Shown here: piece after piece, positions 7,841 through 14,251 of the stretch
Layout: each line of letters opens with the position of its first letter
Position numbering within the stretch: position 1 is the stretch's first letter
DNA from: Thiomargarita sp.
GTDB lineage: Bacteria; Pseudomonadota; Gammaproteobacteria; Beggiatoales; Beggiatoaceae
DNA length: 16,212 bases
Direction: 5' to 3'
Assembly: GCA_020721025.1 (NCBI GenBank)
Contig: DYNO01000064.1
Location: forward strand, 1 to 16,212
The notes under the pieces: generated by a model
What the model was told of the DNA's origin: nothing
Database searches by the model: none
Seen by the model: the letters and a program-made list of their open reading frames with translations, nothing else
Program-made: the position numbers and the translations under genes

Positions 7841-9403
7841 ATGTCATCTATTCGGCGCGCACTGATCAGTGTATCTGATAAAACCGACATTGTAGAATTT
7901 AGCCGCGCATTGGCACAGCATGGCGTGGAGATTTTATCCACTGGCGGTACGGCAAAATTGCTGGCGGAACATCAGATTCCAGTGATTGAAGTTGCTGATT
8001 ATACTGGTTTTCCAGAAATGATGGCGGGACGCGTGAAAACTTTACATCCAAAAATTCACGGTGGATTATTGGGACGGCGGGGAACGGATGATGCAGTGAT
8101 GGCGGCGCATGATATTCAACCGATTGATTTATTGGTGGTAAATTTATATCCGTTTGAACAAACCATTGCACAACCAGACTGCGATCTCGCCACCGCGATT
8201 GAAAATATTGATATTGGTGGACCGGCAATGTTGCGTTCGGCTGCGAAAAATCATGAATCCGTTACAGTGGTTGTGGATACGAAGGATTATCCCACCGTAT
8301 TGACAGAAATGACGACAAATCAAGGAGTTGTTAGTCCGGCGACTCGACTGGCTTTGGCTCGCAAAGTTTTTACCCACACGGCGCGTTATGATGGTGCGAT
8401 AGCAAATTATTTGGGCAAGACAGAAACTGGCGACGCATTGTTTCCGCCCAATTTATCGCTGCAATTTCAAAAAGTTCAAGCCATGCGTTATGGTGAAAAT
8501 CCGCACCAAAAAGCCGCATTTTACATTGAACCTCAGTTGCAAGAACCCAGTGTTGCCACCGCGGTGCAGATTCAAGGAAAAGAGTTATCTTACAATAATA
8601 TAGCCGATGCGGATGCCGCGCTGGAATGTGTGAAATCGTTTACTTGTAGCCCGGCGTGCGTGATTGTGAAACATGCCAATCCTTGCGGGGTGGGTAAGGC
8701 GGAAACCATTTTGGAAGCCTATGAGCGGGCGTATCGTACTGATCCCACTTCGGCGTTTGGTGGCATTATTGCGTTTAATCAGACCTTGGACGCAACCACG
8801 GCAAAAACAATCATTGATCGGCAATTTGTGGAAGTGATTATCGCGCCAAGTATTGAAGAAGAAGCGAAATCTGTGTTAGCCCCGAAGAACAATATTCGCG
8901 TGTTGATTTGTGGCACATGGCAGGATATTCCGTTACCAAATTTTGATTTTAAGCGAGTCAGCGGCGGTTTATTGGTACAAGAACGTGATTTGGGCGTGAT
9001 TACCACTAAGGATTTGAAAATAGTGACAGAACGCCAACCGAGCGATAAAGAATTACAAGACCTGTTGTTTGCTTGGAAGGTGGTAAAATTCGTCAAATCC
9101 AATGCCATTGTTTATGCCAAACACGGGGCAACTTTGGGAATTGGCGCAGGACAGATGAGTCGAATTTACAGCGCGAAAATTGCTGCGATTAAGGCAGACG
9201 ATGAACACCTAGATTTAAAAGGGAGTGTGATGGCATCCGACGCATTCTTCCCATTTCGCGATGGCATTGATGCCGCTGCTGCTGTGGGTATTACCGCAGT
9301 GATTCAGCCGGGCGGTTCGATGCGTGATGCTGAGGTGATTGCCGCCGCAAACAAACTTGGTATTGCAATGATTTTCACCGGTATGCGCCATTTTAGACAT
9401 TAA
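7841..9403 (+). CDS. purH: Bifunctional AICAR transformylase / IMP cyclohydrolase PurH
   Basis: Catalyses the last two steps of IMP synthesis: formylation of AICAR with 10-formyl-THF, then ring closure. It is 520 residues from the ATG at 7841, close to the usual 520-530. The N-terminal MGS-like cyclohydrolase domain begins MSSIRRALISVSDKT and contains STGGT, AGRVKTLHPKIHGGLL and NLYPFEQT. The transformylase domain contains MRYGENPHQ, LSYNNIADADAAL and KHANPCG (Lys277, His278), then SAFGGIIAFN and the C-terminal GMRHFRH. Nothing is missing. The usual partner purD does not follow; an SDR gene comes next after 94 bases. Related repeat ends lie on both sides of the gene. Confidence 0.97.
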   Translation: MSSIRRALISVSDKTDIVEFSRALAQHGVEILSTGGTAKLLAEHQIPVIEVADYTGFPEMMAGRVKTLHPKIHGGLLGRRGTDDAVMAAHDIQPIDLLVVNLYPFEQTIAQPDCDLATAIENIDIGGPAMLRSAAKNHESVTVVVDTKDYPTVLTEMTTNQGVVSPATRLALARKVFTHTARYDGAIANYLGKTETGDALFPPNLSLQFQKVQAMRYGENPHQKAAFYIEPQLQEPSVATAVQIQGKELSYNNIADADAALECVKSFTCSPACVIVKHANPCGVGKAETILEAYERAYRTDPTSAFGGIIAFNQTLDATTAKTIIDRQFVEVIIAPSIEEEAKSVLAPKNNIRVLICGTWQDIPLPNFDFKRVSGGLLVQERDLGVITTKDLKIVTERQPSDKELQDLLFAWKVVKFVKSNAIVYAKHGATLGIGAGQMSRIYSAKIAAIKADDEHLDLKGSVMASDAFFPFRDGIDAAAAVGITAVIQPGGSMRDAEVIAAANKLGIAMIFTGMRHFRH

Positions 9404-9408
9404 TAGCA

Positions 9409-9478
9409 TCAGAACCTTGATTTTCATGATTTATCTAAAATAACTTGAGTCTGTAAATTAAGCGAATTAAGGTTCAGA
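9409..9478. repeat. Stem-loop repeat after purH, related to the one before it
   Basis: TCAGAACCTTGATT (9409-9422) pairs with AATTAAGGTTCAGA (9465-9478) at 13 of 14 positions, counting one G-U, with a 42-base loop. It starts 6 bases after the purH stop. The right 26 bases (9453-9478) match 24 of 26 with 7774-7799 in the same orientation. It may act as an RNA 3' hairpin or attenuate read-through into the SDR gene. The right arm ends just before the SDR ribosome binding site. Confidence 0.65.
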
Positions 9479-9497
9479 CATGAAGGAAATTTAACCG

Positions 9498-10244
9498 ATG
9501 GATTACACAGCCACTCCCGATTTACTCAAAGAACGCATTATTTTAGTCACTGGCGCAGGGGACGGTATCGGGCGCGCCGCGGCGAAAAGTTTTGCAGCAC
9601 ACGGCGCGACGGTGATTTTACTGGGGCGCACCATTCGCAAATTGGAATTCGTTTATGATGAAATTATCCAAGCCAACCATCCCAAACCAGCAATTTATCC
9701 GATGAATTTAGAAGGTGCCAGTCCCAAAGATTATGAAGATTTGGCGGAAATTATTTACAAAGAATTCGGACGGTTAGATGGATTATTACACAATGCCTCG
9801 ATGTTGGGTAAGCTCACGCCGTTGGAACATTATGATATTAATCAATGGTATCAAGTGTTGCAAGTCAACCTAAATGCACCCTACATGCTGACGCGGGCGT
9901 GCTTGGGCTTGCTAAAACAATCTTCCGATGCGTCTATCGTCTTTACCTCCTCCAATGTGGGGCGAAAAGGACGGGCATATTGGGGGGCGTATGCGGTATC
10001 AAAATTCGCGCAGGAAGGTTTGATGCAAGTGTTAGCCGATGAATTAGAACAAAATACCTCGATTCGCGTCAACAGCTTGAATCCAGGAAAAACTCGTACC
10101 AAAATGCGCTCCGATGCCTATCCCGGTGAAAATCCCAACACGCTGCCCGCGCCGGATGAAATTATGAATATTTACTTGTACTTAATGGGAGCCGACAGTC
10201 GCAGTGTGCATGGACAGGCTTTAGACGCACAACCTATGGTTTAA
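9498..10244 (+). CDS. yciK: YciK-family short-chain dehydrogenase/reductase
   Basis: An NAD(P)-dependent oxidoreductase of the classical SDR fold, 248 residues. It shows the dinucleotide motif TGAGDGIG (18-25), the HNAS block (98-101, in place of NNAG), Ser151/Ser152 in FTSSNVG, and the catalytic Tyr165-x3-Lys169 in YAVSK. DLLKERIILVTG, WGAYAVSKFA, QVLADE and NPGKTRTKMR closely follow the YciK family of gammaproteobacteria, whose substrate is not established. A good Shine-Dalgarno (AAGGA, 9483-9487) lies 10 bases before the ATG. It follows purH by 94 bases, with a hairpin repeat in the gap, so co-transcription is possible but uncertain. The gene symbol rests on family resemblance only. Confidence 0.88.
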   Translation: MDYTATPDLLKERIILVTGAGDGIGRAAAKSFAAHGATVILLGRTIRKLEFVYDEIIQANHPKPAIYPMNLEGASPKDYEDLAEIIYKEFGRLDGLLHNASMLGKLTPLEHYDINQWYQVLQVNLNAPYMLTRACLGLLKQSSDASIVFTSSNVGRKGRAYWGAYAVSKFAQEGLMQVLADELEQNTSIRVNSLNPGKTRTKMRSDAYPGENPNTLPAPDEIMNIYLYLMGADSRSVHGQALDAQPMV

Positions 10245-10279
10245 TTTACTCATTTGCTCAAATGTTCAAATGTAGCTGA

Positions 10280-10353
10280 GTAGGTTGATAATTTTTGCTG
10301 CTATTCACGCGTTTAACCACTATCATCGCGGCAAAGCTGGATTTTCAACCTAC
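10280..10353. repeat. Nested inverted repeat upstream of dnaN
   Basis: GTAGGTTGA (10280-10288) pairs perfectly with TCAACCTAC (10345-10353). Inside it, TTTGCTGC (10294-10301) pairs with GCGGCAAA (10328-10335) with one G-U. The 26-base apical loop contains CACGCG. The element sits in the 249-base gap between the SDR gene and dnaN, 36 bases after the SDR stop. It could be an RNA structure, a terminator-like end for the SDR transcript, or a small mobile palindrome. A short direct repeat CAAATG (10259-10264 and 10267-10272) lies just upstream. Confidence 0.6.
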
Positions 10354-10479
10354 ATAATTTTTTAAGAATGATGCGTTAATCAATGATTTTATTCAAATAT
10401 ACAAAATTTAATTGAAACACTGATGTTAAAAACTGTATCACTTCTGACACTTAATTTTCCAATTTATCACATTGATTGC

Positions 10480-10484
10480 AGGAG
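10480..10484 (+). promoter_or_regulatory. Shine-Dalgarno deciding a TTG start for dnaN
   Basis: AGGAG, followed by 9 bases and then TTG at 10494. This spacing and the DnaN N-terminal alignment favour TTG 10494 over the TTG at 10476, which lies upstream of the site. No ATG is available near the family start. Confidence 0.75.
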
Positions 10485-10493
10485 ATACCCCCC

Positions 10494-11615
10494 TTGTATT
10501 TCGAGATTTCCCGTAAAGAACTGCTGAATCCACTCAAAACAGTTGCCAGTGTGGTGGAACAAAAGCAAACCATTCCTATTTTGTCTAACATCTTGATTCG
10601 AGTAGAAAAAGATAAATTGCATCTGATTGGCACAGATTCTGAGGTAGAAGTATCCTGCGCGATTCCCTTAGAAGAAAGTTTAGATGCAAGCAATGTCGGT
10701 GAAACCACCGTGCCCGGACGTAAGTTCCTTGATATCATTCGTAATTTAGACGAAAAAAATACCATTCAACTGCGTCTTTCTGAAGATGGCAACCGAGTTG
10801 AAGTGAAGTCGGGCAAAAGTCGCTTCACCTTGTCAACCCTGTCGGCGGACGATTACCCCTCAAGTCAGTCGTTAGATGATGAAATTACGTTCAATTTATC
10901 GCAACGTAGTTTAAAAGACTTGATCGCGCAAACCAGTTATGCAATGGCACAAAATGATGCACGTTATTATTTGAACGGCATGTGCGTCCACTTGATGGAA
11001 GAAAAATTTGTCATGGTCTCGACGGATGGACATCGGTTGGCTTTGGCAGAAAAAAGTTTTGATTTACAAGATCATGAGCCGCGTCAAGTAATTGTGCCGC
11101 GCAAAGCCATCATTGAATTGATGCGAATGTTAGAAAACAGTGATGACGAAGTGGAAATTTCGATAGATGAATCCCACATTCAATTCAAAATTTCTGACAG
11201 TTTAACGATAACCAGCAAGTTGATTGACGGCAAATTTCCAGATTATTACAGCGTTATTCCCTTTCAAGCCAACAAAATCGCCACAGCCGATGTGGGTCGT
11301 TTGAAAACGGCGTTGAGCCAAGCCTCGATTTTGAGTAACGAAAAATATCGTGGAATCAAATTAGTATTGGCAAAAAATCGGTTGACCGTCACCTCAAGCA
11401 ATCCCGATCAAGAAGAAGCTGAAGTCGAATGTGAAGTTGATTACGACGATGATGATTTGGAAATTGGCTTTAATGTCAATTATTTGCAAGACGTGCTCAG
11501 TGTGGTCACGACAAAGGAAATTGAATTACGCTTTTCTGATTCCAATAGCAGTTGTTTGTTAATGCAAAAAGACATTGACTCGGTAAAATTCGTGGTCATG
11601 CCCATGCGCTTGTAA
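10494..11615 (+). CDS. dnaN: DNA polymerase III beta subunit (sliding clamp)
   Basis: Forms the ring-shaped dimer that tethers DNA polymerase III and many repair factors to DNA. It is 373 residues from TTG 10494, the family length. Recognisable blocks: FEISRKELLNPLKTVASVVE at the N-terminus, QTIPILSNILI, VPGRKFLDIIR, the central domain with YYLNGMCVH and STDGHRLA, and the conserved C-terminal end VMPMRL. The clamp's three repeated domains are all present. The start codon is an uncommon TTG, backed by a strong Shine-Dalgarno. The usual partners dnaA, recF and gyrB are not in the window: a YciK-type SDR lies upstream and cheR downstream, so the classic oriC-linked order is not kept here. A terminator-like hairpin follows. 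Confidence 0.96.
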   Translation: MYFEISRKELLNPLKTVASVVEQKQTIPILSNILIRVEKDKLHLIGTDSEVEVSCAIPLEESLDASNVGETTVPGRKFLDIIRNLDEKNTIQLRLSEDGNRVEVKSGKSRFTLSTLSADDYPSSQSLDDEITFNLSQRSLKDLIAQTSYAMAQNDARYYLNGMCVHLMEEKFVMVSTDGHRLALAEKSFDLQDHEPRQVIVPRKAIIELMRMLENSDDEVEISIDESHIQFKISDSLTITSKLIDGKFPDYYSVIPFQANKIATADVGRLKTALSQASILSNEKYRGIKLVLAKNRLTVTSSNPDQEEAEVECEVDYDDDDLEIGFNVNYLQDVLSVVTTKEIELRFSDSNSSCLLMQKDIDSVKFVVMPMRL

Positions 11616-11634
11616 AAGCAACTTGTTGATTATA

Positions 11635-11677
11635 TGTTGAACTGCGACTCATGGTTCAGTTCAGCATTTAATTCTTT
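11635..11677 (+). terminator. Probable Rho-independent terminator of dnaN
   Basis: TGTTGAACTG (11635-11644) pairs with CAGTTCAGCA (11657-11666) over 10 base pairs including one G-U, with a 12-base loop. TTTAATTCTTT follows directly. It lies 19 bases after the dnaN stop. The stem is not GC-rich, so strength is uncertain. Confidence 0.5.
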
Positions 11678-11866
11678 CGCAAGTAAATCATGGATAAGCG
11701 ATCATGTTAGAAACTGAAAACAGAATGAATCATTAATTCTTGCTCATTCATCCACTTAACGAGCAATTTCCATTAATTTTACTGAATCTTAGCAATTGAC
11801 CACATCCACGAATTCATCCTATTCCATATCAACCAACTCAAAAATCGAACGCATAGCTAGACCCTA

Positions 11867-12688
11867 ATGGATGATCTCGACACCCAAAATATTGAGTTAC
11901 AACTACTATTACAAGCTATTCATTTAAAATATGGGTATGATTTTAAAAATTATGCTAAAGCCTCAATTAAACGGCGTATTTTACAACGGCTCGAACGGGA
12001 TAATTTCAAAAATATTTCCGAAATGCAGCACAAAATATTGTATGACATCGACTTTTTTGAGAATTTACTATTAGAATTATCGCTTAACGTCGCCGAAATG
12101 TTTCGCGATCCTCCAATTTATTTGCGTTTACGTCACAAAATCATTCCCGAACTGAGAAAATTTGCCCATCTCAAAATTTGGCATGTGGGATGCTCAACGG
12201 GTGAAGAAGTCTATTCTATGGCTATCTTATTGAAAGAAGAAGGATTATATGAGCGTTCGCAAATTTACGCCACTGACATGAATAAGCAATTGTTGAAACA
12301 AGCCAAGGACGGAATTTACGATATAAAAAAATTGCGGCAATATACCGCGAACTATCAAAAAGCTGGCGGTTTGGAATCATTTTCAGATTATTATTCAGCG
12401 CACTACAACCATGTCGTCATGAATAAATCATTGAAAGAACATATTTTATTTTCTGACCACAATTTAGCCACCGACGGCGTTTTTGGTGAAATGAATTTGA
12501 TTATGGCTCGGAATATATTAATTTATTTTAATCGCGAGTTGCAAAATAGAGCGTTAGGTTTATTTTTTGACAGTTTATCGACCGGTGGTTTTTTATGTTT
12601 AGGACTCAAAGAAAGTATCCGATTCGCAGATTGTGCCAAATACTTTGAAGAAGTTCACAAAGACGAAAAGATTTACCGTAAGTTTTAA
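11867..12688 (+). CDS. cheR: CheR-type chemoreceptor/protein glutamate methyltransferase
   Basis: Transfers methyl groups from S-adenosylmethionine to glutamates of chemoreceptors or related sensory proteins. It is 273 residues. The N-terminal helical domain has SIKRRILQRLERD (33-45), and VAEMFRDP (75-82) leads into the catalytic domain. The SAM-binding loop is HVGCSTGEEVYS (106-117), and RNILIYF (215-221) is the conserved late strand. All family blocks are present; the NVAEMFRDP form resembles CheR proteins found beside hybrid kinases rather than the enteric one. It is followed after 91 bases by a CheB catalytic domain. No receptor, CheA or CheW lies nearby. The ATG has no Shine-Dalgarno. 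A weak promoter candidate (TTGACC 11796-11801, TATTCC 11820-11825, spacer 18) lies upstream. Confidence 0.93.
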   Translation: MDDLDTQNIELQLLLQAIHLKYGYDFKNYAKASIKRRILQRLERDNFKNISEMQHKILYDIDFFENLLLELSLNVAEMFRDPPIYLRLRHKIIPELRKFAHLKIWHVGCSTGEEVYSMAILLKEEGLYERSQIYATDMNKQLLKQAKDGIYDIKKLRQYTANYQKAGGLESFSDYYSAHYNHVVMNKSLKEHILFSDHNLATDGVFGEMNLIMARNILIYFNRELQNRALGLFFDSLSTGGFLCLGLKESIRFADCAKYFEEVHKDEKIYRKF

Positions 12689-12700
12689 AGAAAGTAAATC

Positions 12701-12793
12701 GTGAATAATCATCATAATAATCAACCGGTTGCTTTCAAAAATTTCAATCTGTTCAGCCCCCGTTTTGAAGCGAAAAATTATGAACGTATTTGA
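12701..12793 (+). CDS. Possible 30-residue ORF between cheR and cheB
   Basis: A GTG-started frame of 30 codons begins 12 bases after the cheR stop, preceded by purine-rich AAAGAAAG. It ends in a TGA that overlaps the cheB start by 14 bases. The predicted peptide begins VNNHHNNQPVAF and ends FEAKNYERI. The overlap would suit translational coupling to cheB. I do not recognise the peptide, and length alone does not exclude chance. Confidence 0.25.
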   Translation: MNNHHNNQPVAFKNFNLFSPRFEAKNYERI

Positions 12794-13370
12794 AGCTGTG
12801 GTTGTCGGTTCGTCAGCGGGGGGGATTCGTGCCTTGGAAAATTTACTCGCACCCCTGCCAAATGATTTTCCGTTACCAATCATTATAGTACAACACCTGC
12901 ATCCCGAATCTGAAAGTTACTTACCCAAAATTTTAGCAACTCATTGCGCGCTGCCCGTCAAGCAAGCTGAAGAACGTGAGATAATTCAAGCGGGTAGAGT
13001 TTATATCGCCCCTCCCAATTATCACCTGTTGATCGAAGAAGACTATTCTTTTTCGCTGTCATTAGAACCGCCAGTGCGTTATGCGCGCCCGTCAGTAGAT
13101 GTGATGTTTGAAACCGCAGTATATGCGTATCGTGATAAATTAATTGGAATTATTCTCACTGGAGCGAACGATGATGGCAGCTATGGCGTGAAAAAACTCA
13201 AACAAATGGGAGGCTATGTGATCGTACAAGACCCGAAGACTGCTGAGGCTGAAGCGATGCCTAAGTCTGCTATTGCCGCGGCTCAAGTCGATAAAATCCT
13301 TCCAATAGAACAAGTTGGAGTATATCTGCTGCAATTAGTCAATCGTTCGTTGCGTGGTGGAATAAGTTAA
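12780..13370 (+). CDS. cheB: Stand-alone CheB methylesterase domain protein
   Basis: Removes methyl groups from (and may deamidate) receptor glutamates or glutamines, opposing CheR. It is 196 residues from ATG 12780 and comprises only the catalytic domain. The Ser-His-Asp triad is visible: GSSAGG (Ser12), VQHLHP (His39) and TGANDDG (Asp132). GRVYIAPPNYHLL and DPKTAEAEAMPKSAI are typical family blocks. The receiver domain that normally switches CheB on is absent and cannot be found in frame upstream, so activity would have to be constitutive or controlled by a partner. An in-frame TTG at 12729 would add 17 unmatched residues, so I prefer the ATG, which has a weak GAAG upstream. It pairs with cheR as a methylation/demethylation couple. 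Confidence 0.9.
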   Translation: MNVFEAVVVGSSAGGIRALENLLAPLPNDFPLPIIIVQHLHPESESYLPKILATHCALPVKQAEEREIIQAGRVYIAPPNYHLLIEEDYSFSLSLEPPVRYARPSVDVMFETAVYAYRDKLIGIILTGANDDGSYGVKKLKQMGGYVIVQDPKTAEAEAMPKSAIAAAQVDKILPIEQVGVYLLQLVNRSLRGGIS

Positions 13371-13479
13371 ACTCAGAATATCTATTTTAATAATCACAGA
13401 TTAATTAAACCGACGACCGCTTCAAATTTTCTAACTTCTCTCGCAAATTCACCGACATCACGCGCCAAAAACTATTATT

Positions 13480-14244
13480 ATGTCAAATCAGCTACATATC
13501 GCACAAATCACCGACATGCACATTACCGACACCGATAAACCATTTCATGGGGTCGAGGTGCGTAAGAAATTTCTCGAAGTTATACAAGTGCTTAAACAAC
13601 GCCCCTTAGATTTACTAATATTATCAGGTGATTTAGCGGCAGAATGGGGAGAAATTGAATCTTATCAATGGATTAAAAAACAGTTGGCTGATTTTCCATG
13701 CCCGTTTATTGTCATGGCGGGAAATCACGACAAAGTAAAAAATTTAGTCCAAGTCTTTGATTTACCGAGCACAGATATCGTTGCAGGCATGTTATGTTTC
13801 ACCCGGCGCATTCAAGGTAAATTATTGATTTTCCTAGACAGTTCTAACTACACGCTGCCCACAGCCCAATTAGCATGGTTAGCAACGCAACCGATTGACG
13901 AACAAGCATTATTATTTATTCATCATCCACCGATATTATGTGGCAGTCGTTTTATGGATGCCGACTATGGATTACAAAATATTGAGGAAACTTGGGGCAC
14001 GTTGGCACAATTTCCATTGATAAAACATATATTTTGCGGACACTATCACACTGCAAAAACGTTGCAAAATCAAGACAAACAGATTCATCTCACGCCGTCC
14101 ACATCGCTGCAAATTGACACGCAATCACTTGAATTTACAGTTGAACATACTACGCCAGGTTGGCGCACCATCCTTTGGCAAGATTCTCAAATCACGACAT
14201 TTGTTGAATATCTCGATTCCAACGATGCTCAGGTCACGAAATAG
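13480..14244 (+). CDS. CpdA-like metallophosphoesterase
   Basis: A cytoplasmic calcineurin-like phosphoesterase of 254 residues, of the class III cyclic-nucleotide phosphodiesterase type. Metal ligands are all visible: TDMH (Asp12, His14), SGDL (Asp51), AGNHD (Asn82, His83), IHHPP (His148) and GHYH (His188, His190). This order and spacing match CpdA, which hydrolyses cAMP, and the MDADYGLQN segment (159-167) also fits. Substrate identity cannot be proved here; other phosphodiesters remain possible. There is no signal peptide and no Shine-Dalgarno before the ATG. The stop overlaps the ribosome binding site of the next gene, whose start is 7 bases further on, so the two are probably co-transcribed. 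Confidence 0.88.
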   Translation: MSNQLHIAQITDMHITDTDKPFHGVEVRKKFLEVIQVLKQRPLDLLILSGDLAAEWGEIESYQWIKKQLADFPCPFIVMAGNHDKVKNLVQVFDLPSTDIVAGMLCFTRRIQGKLLIFLDSSNYTLPTAQLAWLATQPIDEQALLFIHHPPILCGSRFMDADYGLQNIEETWGTLAQFPLIKHIFCGHYHTAKTLQNQDKQIHLTPSTSLQIDTQSLEFTVEHTTPGWRTILWQDSQITTFVEYLDSNDAQVTK

Positions 14245-14248
14245 GAAG
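14243..14248 (+). promoter_or_regulatory. Shine-Dalgarno fixing the start of the secreted protein
   Basis: AGGAAG lies 3 to 5 bases before ATG 14252 and overlaps the stop codon of the phosphoesterase gene. It fixes this ATG, directly ahead of a signal peptide, rather than an upstream in-frame ATG at 14114 that lies inside the phosphoesterase gene. Confidence 0.7.
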
Positions 14249-14251
14249 AAT

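Noticed and set aside
8585..9108. Minus-strand open frames within purH
   Set aside because: They are antisense to purH with no domain or start signal.
7650..9478. CRISPR-like array from the repeats around purH
   Set aside because: Only two well-matched direct copies exist, about 1.65 kb apart and separated by a gene; they are inverted-repeat ends, not spaced CRISPR repeats.
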